A DNA stretch of 64,000 bases from M3007 sp964481485. GTDB taxonomy: Bacteria > Bacteroidota > Bacteroidia > Chitinophagales > Saprospiraceae. Shown piece after piece: positions 32,699-41,512 of the stretch. The position numbers and the translations under genes are program-made. The notes under the pieces were generated by a model. The model ran no database searches. It was given only the letters and a program-made list of their open reading frames with translations, and was not told the origin of the DNA. Position 1 is the first letter of the stretch. Every line of letters begins with the position of its first letter. The DNA is taken from contig CAYZVM010000001.1 of assembly GCA_964481485.1 (NCBI GenBank), positions 1 to 64,000 of the forward strand, in the 5' to 3' direction.

Positions 32699-33466
32699 TC
32701 ATTTGAGTTCTAATAGCCCAAAAATCCCCGCGTCTATCCAGCCCCGGTTTTTGTCCTCGCCTTCCACGCGCACCGAGCCGATGAAGTTTTCGCGTTCGGG
32801 CGAGTGGTCGTTGTCGCAGTAGGCCAACGCAAAACCCATTTTTTTGCCGGCCTTCAGCATTTTCGGGATGTTGTCGCCGCCGTCTTCATATTTGTTGCCG
32901 TCGAAAATTTTTATGGCGACTTCCCAAGTACTCACATTCCCGGTCGTGACGCGGCGGGTGGTGCAATGGTCGTCATAAAACCGGGGGGCTTCGTCCGGCC
33001 CGATATCGGCCACTTTTCCGTCGAGGGCGATATGGTAGGCGAAGGCATTGTAGCTGTATTGGTGGTTGCCGCCGGAAGCGTCCTCGTCCATGAAGATTTC
33101 GAGGCAGTCGTCGTCCCAATATTTCAGGAGGCCATCGGGGCGGATGTCAATGAGGGTATCGTCGGTGATTTCGGTGAGGACGTAGAGGTTGTTTTCGTCC
33201 CAAAGGATTTTGTAGCGCCCGGAGAAATCTTCGGCGGAGGGCTGCTGGCCGAGCCAAAGTTGGTCGAGCGGGAGCCATTCGGCGGTTTGCCAGGCGGGGT
33301 CGTCGGCGATGCCGTTGATGAGGGGTGTGCCGTAATTCGCAGCGAATGGCTGGCGATTCAGCGGGTCGGGCACTTCGGCGGGTTGCTGACCTGATTTTGG
33401 CTGCAAAAAGATGAAAAGCAAAGTGAGCAGGGCGACAGCGAGGCCGATGAGTGAGTTGCGGTCCAT
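32699..33466 (-). CDS. Membrane-anchored CBM9-like carbohydrate-binding protein
   Basis: The 255-residue protein has an N-terminal signal anchor (about 5-23) starting MDRNSLIGLAVALLTLLF, then a family 9 carbohydrate-binding-like domain (about 45-250): NGIADDPAWQTAEWLPLDQL, YKILWDENNLYVLTEITDD, WDDDCLEIFMDEDASGG, WEVAIKIFD. CBM9 modules bind sugar chain ends. No catalytic domain is present. The N-terminal 20 residues look like those of YidC in this phylum, which may be coincidence. It precedes the MmcQ gene by one base. Confidence 0.82.
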   Translation of the reverse strand: MDRNSLIGLAVALLTLLFIFLQPKSGQQPAEVPDPLNRQPFAANYGTPLINGIADDPAWQTAEWLPLDQLWLGQQPSAEDFSGRYKILWDENNLYVLTEITDDTLIDIRPDGLLKYWDDDCLEIFMDEDASGGNHQYSYNAFAYHIALDGKVADIGPDEAPRFYDDHCTTRRVTTGNVSTWEVAIKIFDGNKYEDGGDNIPKMLKAGKKMGFALAYCDNDHSPERENFIGSVRVEGEDKNRGWIDAGIFGLLELK

Positions 33467-33886
33467 TCTGAAAAATGATTTTGGGCAAAGGTTTCATTTT
33501 TTTGCCACATAGCCCAGCGCTCGAAATGCTCAACAGTGTTGGCACGGTTTTCGGATAATGCATTAAGGCAAAGCACCGGACAAATTTTGAGCGTGTTTTT
33601 CACCCAAATTTAATCGTTGAATCCTTTGTGCCCCGGTTCTAAATCGAGAAATTTGCGCCCTGATTTGCCAGCCTTTCCGCCAAACTCGCGGTGAAAAGTT
33701 TTCTTTTTGCGAGCGGAACCCCCTTTAATCGTCTGCCCCTCATATTCCCGTTTGAACAAATTTCAGCAAGGTTCCAGAAACTTTTTTTCTTTGAATAGGC
33801 ACATCTGTCCGCTCCTGTTCAAGCAAAGTGTGTGGCACCTGTTCAAAACTGCGATTATCGTCCAACGGAAAAATAACTACAAGAAT
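33467..33886. other. Intergenic region before polysaccharide locus
   Basis: This 420-base divergent gap holds no gene I can support. It contains one promoter candidate for the plus strand (33625-33655) and a weak minus-strand -7-like AACCTTTG (33486-33493) for the CBM9-like gene. The remainder is A/T-rich leader sequence of the antiterminator gene. Confidence 0.5.
33625..33655 (+). promoter_or_regulatory. Candidate promoter of the polysaccharide locus
   Basis: TTTG (33625-33628) is followed after exactly 19 bases by GAAATTTG (33648-33655), a 7-of-8 match to TAnnTTTG. It would give a leader of about 225 bases before the antiterminator ATG at 33887. Confidence 0.45.
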
Positions 33887-34438
33887 ATGAGTACAGTAAC
33901 ATCCGGTGAAAACCACCTTGATAATGTAGAGCCGCGGTGGTTTGCTGTTTACACCAAGTTCAAAAGAGAAAAAGTGGTGCAAAAAAGGCTTCAGGAGCAA
34001 GGAATTCAGGCATACCTGCCGATACAATCTTTGACGCGCAGGTACGACAGGAAGGTGAAAGTTGTGGAGATGCCGCTCATCAGTTGCTATGTGTTTACGC
34101 GGATAACTAAGAAGCATTATGTGTCTGTGCTGAACACGGCGGATGTGCTGAACTTCGTCAAATTTTCCCAAAACCTGATTGCTATACCTGACCGTGAGAT
34201 CCAATTGTTGCAGCGCATGGTAGGGGAGGGCATTGACTTGGAAGTGACACCAAAAGGTTATCAAATGGGCGACGAGGTAGAGATTGTGTCGGGCAGTTTG
34301 GCCGGTTTGCGAGGTATCTTGTTGGAAAAGGCTGGTCAGCGAAATTTTTTGGTGGAATTGAAAAATATCGGCTATTCGCTGCGCATCCAAGTGGAGCCAG
34401 GTTTGCTGAAAAAGGCGGGCGCAAGAGCAAGAGGATGA
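33887..34438 (+). CDS. UpxY/NusG-like transcription antiterminator
   Basis: The 183-residue protein has a NusG N-terminal domain (about 15-115; PRWFAVYTKFKREKVVQKRLQEQGIQAYLP, MPLISCYVFTRI) and a KOW-type C-terminal domain (about 125-180; GDEVEIVSGSLAGLRGILLE). Members of this specialised NusG family travel with RNA polymerase and prevent early termination in long capsule and exopolysaccharide operons. Its position as first gene of a 30-kb single-strand polysaccharide locus fits that role. The ATG at 33887 is chosen because upstream in-frame residues do not resemble the family. Confidence 0.92.
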   Translation: MSTVTSGENHLDNVEPRWFAVYTKFKREKVVQKRLQEQGIQAYLPIQSLTRRYDRKVKVVEMPLISCYVFTRITKKHYVSVLNTADVLNFVKFSQNLIAIPDREIQLLQRMVGEGIDLEVTPKGYQMGDEVEIVSGSLAGLRGILLEKAGQRNFLVELKNIGYSLRIQVEPGLLKKAGARARG

Positions 34439-34660
34439 GACCCGGCTGGGAGAGAAAAAGAACCGATTACATTCGTTGCCGGTGTGCATATTGCCGGATT
34501 TGTTTTGGTAAAAAAACCTTCAACTTGTGGGTTGCAACTTAGAAAAATTGGCTGTAAAATTTTGAGAATAAGTACTTTGCGACTTTTCATCGGCGAAGCC
34601 GTATTTTTTCATCTTATGAGTTGTCTCAACAAAGTCACCAATCATAATTTTAATAAACGA

Positions 34661-35650
34661 ATGAGAAATTTTGCCCTCCTCGGCGCTGCGGGCTACATCG
34701 CACCGCGGCACATGAAAGCGATCAAAGAAACGGAAAATGACCTCGTTGCTGCATTGGACAAATACGACAATGTAGGTGTCATTGACAGTCATTTCCCGGA
34801 AGCACACTTCTTCACGGAGTTTGAGCGATTTGACCGTTATTTGAGCAAACTGAAACGTGAAGGAACACAGATTGACTACGTTTCCATTTGTTCGCCCAAC
34901 TACTTGCACGACGCGCACATCCGTTTCGGGCTGCGTATCGGTGCAGATGTTATCTGCGAAAAGCCACTCGTGCTGAACCCGTGGAACCTTGACGCGCTTC
35001 GCGTAGAAGAAGAAGAAAGTGGCTGCAGAGTGAACACCATCCTCCAATTGAGGCTGCACCCGGGCATGCTGGATTTGAAACGCCGCGTGGATGCTGCCCC
35101 CCCCGATCAAGTGTTCGACGTGGATGTCACCTATATCACTTCGCGGGGCAACTGGTACTATGCCAGCTGGAAAAGCAGCACAGAAAAGTCGGGCGGTATT
35201 GCTACTAACATCGGTGTCCATTTCTTCGATGCGCTGACATGGATTTTTGGGGGCGTAAGGGAGAACACGGTGCATTTGCACACGCACGACCGCGCCGCCG
35301 GATACCTCGAATTGGACAGGGCGCGGGTGCGTTGGTTTCTCAGTATCAATTACGACACCATCCCTGAGGCGGTGAAAGTCACCACAAAAGCCCGCACCTA
35401 TCGCTCATTTCAAGTAGATGGTGCAGAAGTAGAGTTCAGCGACGGGTTTGCCGAGTTGCACACAAAAAGTTATATGGATATTCTCGACGGATACGGGTTT
35501 GGGCTGGACGACACCGCACAAGCAGTCAAAATCACTTACGATATCCGCAACGCAAAACCCATAGGCATCGCAGACAATTGCCACCCGTTGGTGTTTTTGC
35601 CGTCCAGCCCTCACCCTTTTGAGCGCGAGGAGTTGGTTGAGTTTTTGTAA
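34661..35650 (+). CDS. Gfo/Idh/MocA oxidoreductase, WlbA/WbpB-like
   Basis: The 329-residue protein starts FALLGAAGYIAPRHMKAI and has VSICSPNYLHDAHIRFGLR, the catalytic EKPLVLNPWN, TILQLRLHP and SGGIATNIGVHFFDALTWIFGG. These match the UDP-N-acetyl-D-glucosaminuronate 3-dehydrogenases WlbA/WbpB, which make the 3-keto sugar used for 2,3-diacetamido uronic acids. The start at 34661 is fixed by the dinucleotide-binding motif. The matching 6-dehydrogenase and hexapeptide acetyltransferase are not visible in the window. It is 222 bases from the antiterminator, a space with a weak promoter-like TTG-N21-GTACTTTG (34548-34579). Confidence 0.87.
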   Translation: MRNFALLGAAGYIAPRHMKAIKETENDLVAALDKYDNVGVIDSHFPEAHFFTEFERFDRYLSKLKREGTQIDYVSICSPNYLHDAHIRFGLRIGADVICEKPLVLNPWNLDALRVEEEESGCRVNTILQLRLHPGMLDLKRRVDAAPPDQVFDVDVTYITSRGNWYYASWKSSTEKSGGIATNIGVHFFDALTWIFGGVRENTVHLHTHDRAAGYLELDRARVRWFLSINYDTIPEAVKVTTKARTYRSFQVDGAEVEFSDGFAELHTKSYMDILDGYGFGLDDTAQAVKITYDIRNAKPIGIADNCHPLVFLPSSPHPFEREELVEFL

Positions 35651-35688
35651 TCCTTTTTTCACACACCATAAAATTCCCATCCCAGACA

Positions 35689-36465
35689 ATGAAAAACTCG
35701 ATTTACACACACGCCGTTTCTAATCCGACGGCATCAGGACCGACACAGTTTTTGAGAAACTTTTTTTTACCATATCTGACAGGCCACACAAAGTTGGGAA
35801 AGCATCTACAAGTAGATGTACACGGCCATTGGCTGCCCGGCGTGGACGACGGGGCCCAGACCGAGAAAGAAGGTCTGGCCCTCGTCCGTGGCCTTGTCGA
35901 GTTGGGCTACACCAAACTCATTGCCACGCCCCACATCAAAGAGACCTGCCCCAACGAGCCAAAAGACTTGAAACGGGTATTCCAATATTTCCAAAAAAGC
36001 GTGAAAAAAGCAGGTATTGAGGTAGATCTGTCGCTGGGTGCGGAGTATATGCTCGACGAAGGTTTTGCCAGGCACTTGAAAGAGGGACTGCTCACACTGC
36101 ACGACAAATATGTGCTGGTGGAACTCAACCCCCAACAGGTCAAAATCCTGCCAGCGCTGAAACAAACGCTGTTCGATATCAAACTGAAAGGCTACATCCC
36201 CGTGCTTGCCCACCCCGAACGCTACGGATACTATTGCGACAACTGGAACACGATGGAGGGTCTCAAAGAGACCGGGCTGCTGTTTCAGGGCAATGCGCTT
36301 GCGGTGTCGGGCCTCGAAGGGAAAGATATTACCAAAAGAGCCCGCAAATTGTTGGACCACGGCTGGTACGAATTTGTGGGCACAGACATACACAACGCCA
36401 CGCACCTCAAGCATTTGAGCAAAGTGTCGCTGCACCAAAAGTTTCACAACGGCGATTTTCAATAA
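35689..36465 (+). CDS. CpsB/CapC (YwqE-like) PHP-type tyrosine phosphatase
   Basis: The 258-residue protein carries PHP metal-binding motifs: DVHGHWLPGVDDGAQT, IATPHIKET, GAEYMLDE, VLAHPERYGYY and FVGTDIHNATH. This family dephosphorylates the tyrosine-rich tail of polysaccharide co-polymerase kinases. The Wzc-like kinase gene is 1.1 kb downstream, supporting that pairing. It is cytoplasmic with no membrane segment. Confidence 0.92.
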   Translation: MKNSIYTHAVSNPTASGPTQFLRNFFLPYLTGHTKLGKHLQVDVHGHWLPGVDDGAQTEKEGLALVRGLVELGYTKLIATPHIKETCPNEPKDLKRVFQYFQKSVKKAGIEVDLSLGAEYMLDEGFARHLKEGLLTLHDKYVLVELNPQQVKILPALKQTLFDIKLKGYIPVLAHPERYGYYCDNWNTMEGLKETGLLFQGNALAVSGLEGKDITKRARKLLDHGWYEFVGTDIHNATHLKHLSKVSLHQKFHNGDFQ

Positions 36466-36646
36466 CCGATACGCCGTTTTAATCCACTCTCCCTTTCTGG
36501 CCGCAATGGTCCCTACAATGACCGATTTTTTGCAATTTTCGAAGCCATTATCAAAATGGCACGATGATAGCAATGACCCAATAACTTTAATCCTTCCTTC
36601 CTGCCACGGTGACTTAACTGTTCACTAATCTGCCAACGCGCAACAA

Positions 36647-37438
36647 ATGAAGAATTTTACTATTGCCCCAATGGCAGCCGTCGCTGTCATTCTCCTTGCG
36701 ATGCTCAACAGCTGTGGGAGCGTCAAACACACTGAGATGCTGATGCTCCAAGATGTCCAAAACCGACTGGCCGCCATCGACACGCTCCCCGCACTCCGAA
36801 TCCAAGCAGACGACATCCTAAGTATTCAGGTCAGCAGCCGCTCGCCAGAGAACTTGATTGCTTTCCAACAACAAAAAACGGAAGGCCTTGCCTCTTCGGG
36901 CGAGCAAGCCCTCGGCATCCAAGATGGCTACCGGGTGGACGAAAACGGCGACATTTTCCTGCCCTATATCGGCAAGGTGAGGGCGGCGGGAAAAACTGTA
37001 CTCCAACTAAGGCAAGAAATCAGCAACAAAATGATACAGTTTATCCCCGACGCAACGGTGCAGGTTCGTTTCCTCAACTTCCGCGTCACCATGATCGGCG
37101 AGGTCACACGGCCCAATGCCTACATCATTCCCAACGAACGGCTCAACATCCTCGAAGCCATCGGCATGGCGGGCGACTTCACACCCTACGCCCGGCGCAA
37201 TTCCGTACTCATCATGCGCGAGCGCAACCAAGTACGCGAGTTTGTGCGCCTCAACACGCAGGATACCACCTTGTTCTCCTCCCCCTATTTCTACCTCAAA
37301 CCCAATGATATTGTATATGTGGAGCCTTTGAAAGCCAAAGAATATGCCACACAGGGCGACTTCTTATCGAGATATTCCAATGTGTTTTTCCCCATCGTGA
37401 CACTATTGACCTTCGTCCTTGGCCTTTCCATCAATTGA
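36647..37438 (+). CDS. Polysaccharide export lipoprotein (Wza-like)
   Basis: The 263-residue precursor has a lipoprotein signal (LLAMLNSC, Cys24), a Poly_export domain (about 45-140; IQADDILSIQVSSRSPENL, DENGDIFLPYIGKVRAAG) and SLBB-type beta-grasp (about 140-215; VTMIGEVTRPNAYIIPNERLNILEAIGMAGDF). A hydrophobic C-terminal segment (about 243-261, FFPIVTLLTFVLGLSI) may span a membrane. It would form the periplasmic/outer-membrane export channel together with the Wzc-like protein encoded next. Confidence 0.93.
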   Translation: MKNFTIAPMAAVAVILLAMLNSCGSVKHTEMLMLQDVQNRLAAIDTLPALRIQADDILSIQVSSRSPENLIAFQQQKTEGLASSGEQALGIQDGYRVDENGDIFLPYIGKVRAAGKTVLQLRQEISNKMIQFIPDATVQVRFLNFRVTMIGEVTRPNAYIIPNERLNILEAIGMAGDFTPYARRNSVLIMRERNQVREFVRLNTQDTTLFSSPYFYLKPNDIVYVEPLKAKEYATQGDFLSRYSNVFFPIVTLLTFVLGLSIN

Positions 37439-37537
37439 CATAGGGGTGAAATTTGAAAAACATACTAATTTTTCAACCTGCGCCCCAACTTTCATAAAAT
37501 CAAACAGACACAGTTTCTTCAAAAAAATAATCGAACC

Positions 37538-39808
37538 GTGAAAGAGGAAAAAACTGATTACAGACAATTGCTCGGCAAAGCGCTCCAATACTGGTGGCTC
37601 TATGCCCTTATATTCCCTGCCGCGTTGGGGCTTGCATTCCTGTACCTGCGCAAAGCGCACCCCAAATATGAAGCAGTGGCCATGCTCTTGATAAAAGACG
37701 ACGCGCAATCGGGCCAACTCGTGGAAGAAGCCGTCTTAGACGGATTGGGCGTGGCTGGAAAAAAACAAAAAAGCCTCGAAAACGAGGTGCAAATACTCAA
37801 GTCCACCCCGCTCATGGAGAAGGTGGTAAAAAACTTGGAGCTGCAATATGAGTATTACAGCATCGAATGGATGAAGCGGCGCGACATCACGAAAGACTCG
37901 CCTATCAAAGTGGTGGACTGGAAGCCCGCCTATGAAGACATTTATTTGGAAGGCGATGTGTTTTTTGAAAGCAACGGTCGCTATACCCTGAAAGTCGAAA
38001 AAAACGAATATCAGGGAGAGTTTGGCAAAGAACTCCGGTTGCCTGAAGGCAAACTTACGCTATCGTTCAGCCGCTCAAAGGATGCTTCGGGGCCAATTGG
38101 CATCCGGGTGCAGTCGCCGCACAGCAAAGCAAAAGAGCTGCTTGAATACCTCGATGTATCGGCTATGGGCGAAAAATCAAGCACCTTGAGCATGTCTCTC
38201 AAAGATAAAGTACCGTCGCGTGCGGAAGCCGTGCTCATGGAGTTGATAGAGCTTTACAACGAACAGTCCATTGAGGACAAGAATAAAGTTTTTGAAAACA
38301 GCCTTAACCTGCTCAACGAGCGCATCAACCTGATAACACAAGAATTGTCCCAAGCTGAATACAGCGTAGAAAGCTACAAACGCCGCAACAATCTCGTGGA
38401 AGTCAGTGCCGAAGGCAGCCTGTTGATGCGTGATTTGGCCGACTACAACAAAGAAATCGCCACTACGGATGTCCAATTGGAGATACTCACCTCCATCCAA
38501 GAGTTTTTGGAACGAAACAAAGAAAACTTTGAGTTCGTGCCGACTAACCTCAACATCAATAACCTCACACTGACCCAACAACTGGCGAGTTTCAACACCT
38601 CATTGGCTGACCGCGACCGCCTCAGAAACCAAGTCGGCCCCTCCCACCCCGATTTAATTTTGGTGGAAAAGCAAATCAGAAACCTTCGCCAAACCATCGT
38701 CGAAAATATCCGTGGCATCAAAGCAGATATTCAGTTGGGGCGCAACGCCAAAGAACAACTCAGTGCCAGTGTGCAAAACCGAATGCAAAGCTTGCCGAGC
38801 CGCGAACGCGGGCTGCTCGATTTGGAACGCAACAAGAACCTGAAAGAAAACCTATACCTCTATCTCTTGGAAAAACGGGAGCAGTCCGCCATTGCGCTTG
38901 CTGTCACCACCAGTACCGGCAGGGTCATCGAACCGGCACAAGCTGGCGACCCATTCAGCCCAAAACCTGCGCAAATCCTGTTGATTGCGTTGTTTCTGGG
39001 GCTGGCTATCCCAACAGGTATTGTGTTCTCTATCCATAGCCTCAACGACAAGGTGATGACCGAGGACGACGTGCAGCGTGCCGTGCCGGCCCCGATTGCG
39101 GGCGTTTTGGCGCACAGCCGCAAAAAATCGCGCGTTGTGGTAAAAGAAAACAGCACCACCGCTGCCGCCGAGATGTTCCGCGCTTTGCGTGCCAACTTGG
39201 CCTTCATCGCGCCCGGCCACAAAATGCAGGCACTGATTGTCACCTCCAGCATTCCTGGAGAAGGCAAGTCGTTCATCGCCCTGAACTTGGGCGTGACGCA
39301 GGCACTGGCTGGTAAAAAAGTGGTGCTGCTCGAACTGGATTTGCGGAAGCCCAGCCAGCATTTTGAGGATATTGAAGCTGCGGAAGAGGGCGTGGTCAAT
39401 TACCTTATTGACCCAGGCACAAAATTGGACAACATCATCGAAAATACCGGCCTTCACATCAACTACGATGTTATCCGTTGTGGCCCAAAACCACCAAACC
39501 CCAGCGAGTTGCTACTTTCGGATCGCCTGCGCGAACTGATGACTCATTTGCGCCAGCGCTATGATTTCATCATCCTCGACACGCCGCCGGTGGGCGTGGT
39601 GGCTGACGCGCTGCAAATGAAGGATATGGCCGATGCCACTATGTACGTCGTTCGCTCTGGCTATACCCATAAAGGGCAGTTGCGCATCATCCGCGATATA
39701 CTCCAGAAGGACAAGCTCCCCCGCCCATTCGTCGTCCTGAATGCCGTGCATTTGGACAAAAGCACCTACGGCGGGTACTACACTTCGTATTACGGAGAGG
39801 ACAAGTAA
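37538..39808 (+). CDS. Wzc-like polysaccharide co-polymerase and tyrosine kinase
   Basis: The 756-residue protein has an N-terminal Wzz domain with a first membrane helix (about 20-38), a long periplasmic coiled-coil region (about 210-450), a second helix (about 478-500) and a cytoplasmic BY-kinase domain (about 535-745). Kinase motifs are SSIPGEGKS (Walker A), VLLELDLRKPSQHF (Walker A') and FIILDTPPVGVVADAL (Walker B). The tail STYGGYYTSYYGEDK is the tyrosine cluster for autophosphorylation. Translation begins with GTG. It controls chain length and export with the Wza-like protein and is probably reset by the PHP phosphatase upstream. Confidence 0.95.
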   Translation: MKEEKTDYRQLLGKALQYWWLYALIFPAALGLAFLYLRKAHPKYEAVAMLLIKDDAQSGQLVEEAVLDGLGVAGKKQKSLENEVQILKSTPLMEKVVKNLELQYEYYSIEWMKRRDITKDSPIKVVDWKPAYEDIYLEGDVFFESNGRYTLKVEKNEYQGEFGKELRLPEGKLTLSFSRSKDASGPIGIRVQSPHSKAKELLEYLDVSAMGEKSSTLSMSLKDKVPSRAEAVLMELIELYNEQSIEDKNKVFENSLNLLNERINLITQELSQAEYSVESYKRRNNLVEVSAEGSLLMRDLADYNKEIATTDVQLEILTSIQEFLERNKENFEFVPTNLNINNLTLTQQLASFNTSLADRDRLRNQVGPSHPDLILVEKQIRNLRQTIVENIRGIKADIQLGRNAKEQLSASVQNRMQSLPSRERGLLDLERNKNLKENLYLYLLEKREQSAIALAVTTSTGRVIEPAQAGDPFSPKPAQILLIALFLGLAIPTGIVFSIHSLNDKVMTEDDVQRAVPAPIAGVLAHSRKKSRVVVKENSTTAAAEMFRALRANLAFIAPGHKMQALIVTSSIPGEGKSFIALNLGVTQALAGKKVVLLELDLRKPSQHFEDIEAAEEGVVNYLIDPGTKLDNIIENTGLHINYDVIRCGPKPPNPSELLLSDRLRELMTHLRQRYDFIILDTPPVGVVADALQMKDMADATMYVVRSGYTHKGQLRIIRDILQKDKLPRPFVVLNAVHLDKSTYGGYYTSYYGEDK

Positions 39809-39935
39809 AGAAAAACTTTTGTGCCCAGTTCTCAACGCTCTCTGGCGTGGTGCTATGCTCCATGCCCCTTGATTCGCGTCCATGATGCGGCTTTTGGAAT
39901 GAGCAATTAGAAAAACTAACTCGACTCGCTATCAA

Positions 39936-41390
39936 GTGTCACTCAAACAAAAAACGATAAAAGGGCTTTCGTGGGCGTTCATTGACCGCTTTGCCAACCA
40001 AGTTTCCCAGTTTATTTTCGGGATTATCTTGGCAAGGCTGCTCTCGCCCGCCGAATACGGCCTGATAGGGATGTTGGCTATTTTTTTTGAAGTGGCAGAC
40101 ACGTTTGTCATGGCGGGTTTCAGCGAGGCGCTCATTCGGAAAACCAACCCGAGCAAACAAGATTACTCGACGGTTTTTCTGGTCAACGTCGCCACAGGGA
40201 TATTTTTCTACGCGCTCCTGTGCGTCGGTGCGCCCGGCATCAGTTGGTTTTTCAACCAGCCTGATTTGACGCCCATTATCTGGGTCATGGGCAGCACCAT
40301 CGTCATCAATGCGCTGAGCATGGTGGCGCGGGTGCCGCTGACGAAAAACATGGATTTCAAGTCACTGGCGACCATTTCCGTCATCAGCAACATCATCTCT
40401 GGCACAGTGGCCATCGTGTTGGCATTCAAAGGTTGGGGCGTGTGGAGTTTGGTGTGGCGCAATATCGTTCAGAGCTTAGCCACCACTTTGCTGATATTCG
40501 TTTTTTCCAGACCCAGTTTCGGGTTGCAGTTCAGTCGGGCGTCTTTTCGGGAAATTTTCGGATTCGGCTCCAAACTGCTCATGTCGCGTTTGTTTCTCGA
40601 AGTTTACAACAACCTATATTATCTGCTCATCGGCAAGTTTTTCAGTGCCAGAGAGTTGGGGCTTTACACACGGGCCAACGGCTACAAGGATATGTTCTCC
40701 CGGACGCTGCACAATGTCATCCAGAGTGTAAGTTTCCCTGCTTTGGCAGAAATAAAAGACGACGACGTGCGGCTGAAAAATGCTTATCGGCGATTGGTGC
40801 AAACAACGACGTACCTCACGGCGATACTGATGTTTGGTTTGGCTGCTACTGCCGACCATTTCATACTCGGCCTCATCGGGCCGCAATGGGCGGACGCGAT
40901 TCCGTACTTGCAGCTCCTGAGCATCGTCGGCATTTTTTACCCGTTGCACTACATCAATCTGAACATCTTGGTCATTAAAGGCCAATCGGGCAAACACCTG
41001 AAATTGGAGTTTTTGACCAAACTGATTGCCGTGCCCGCTCTTTTCGTCGGTTTCTTTTTTGGCATCATCCCCATGATAATCTGCATGATTTTTACTTGGT
41101 CGGTGGATTATTTGGTCACGTCCTCCACGTCGGGCGAGCTCATCAATTATCCGGTGAAGGAGCAGATAAAGGATATTTTCCCCAGTTTCCTTTTTGCCGT
41201 ACTGCTGGGGGCATTTGTCTTTTTGATCGGAAAATTATTCCCCTTTCACGCCCTCATCGTCCTGCTGATTCAGGTCGTGTCCGGCTTCCTGTTCACCGTA
41301 ATTGTCTCCAACCAGTTCAGGATAAAACCCTTTTTGGAGATCAAAGAGATTGTGTTGCAGAAGTTTATGAAAAAACCGGCACTGGGATAA
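39936..41390 (+). CDS. Wzx-type polysaccharide flippase, copy 1
   Basis: The 484-residue protein has 12-14 predicted membrane helices and begins LKQKTIKGLSWAFIDRFANQVSQF, with IILARLLSPAEYGLIGM typical of the WzxC/TuaB branch of the MOP superfamily. It would move lipid-linked oligosaccharide across the inner membrane. It starts with GTG at 39936, and no ATG gives a better N-terminus. A second flippase is encoded 1.1 kb downstream after one glycosyltransferase gene. Confidence 0.92.
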   Translation: MSLKQKTIKGLSWAFIDRFANQVSQFIFGIILARLLSPAEYGLIGMLAIFFEVADTFVMAGFSEALIRKTNPSKQDYSTVFLVNVATGIFFYALLCVGAPGISWFFNQPDLTPIIWVMGSTIVINALSMVARVPLTKNMDFKSLATISVISNIISGTVAIVLAFKGWGVWSLVWRNIVQSLATTLLIFVFSRPSFGLQFSRASFREIFGFGSKLLMSRLFLEVYNNLYYLLIGKFFSARELGLYTRANGYKDMFSRTLHNVIQSVSFPALAEIKDDDVRLKNAYRRLVQTTTYLTAILMFGLAATADHFILGLIGPQWADAIPYLQLLSIVGIFYPLHYINLNILVIKGQSGKHLKLEFLTKLIAVPALFVGFFFGIIPMIICMIFTWSVDYLVTSSTSGELINYPVKEQIKDIFPSFLFAVLLGAFVFLIGKLFPFHALIVLLIQVVSGFLFTVIVSNQFRIKPFLEIKEIVLQKFMKKPALG

Positions 41391-41447
41391 AATTGGTTAT
41401 TTATTGAGTCGGTGATGCGGTTATCCGTAGAGACGACCACCCATAAT

Positions 41448-41510
41448 CAAATCCTCAATTCAACAAATCACCAGTTCAAACAACCAAATCCTCAATTCAA
41501 CAAATCACCA
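41448..41510 (+). repeat. 26-base direct repeat before a start codon
   Basis: The same 26 bases (CAAATCCTCAATTC...AAATCACCA) occur at 41448-41473 and 41485-41510, the second copy ending two bases before the ATG at 41513. The separating bases are similar in composition. Confidence 0.85.
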
Positions 41511-41512
41511 TT

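Noticed and set aside
33538..33553. Sigma-54-like TTGGCACG upstream of the antiterminator gene
   Set aside because: The -24 half is perfect but the -12 position reads TCGG instead of TTGC, so the pair does not meet the GG-N10-GC rule, and it lies 330 bases from the gene.
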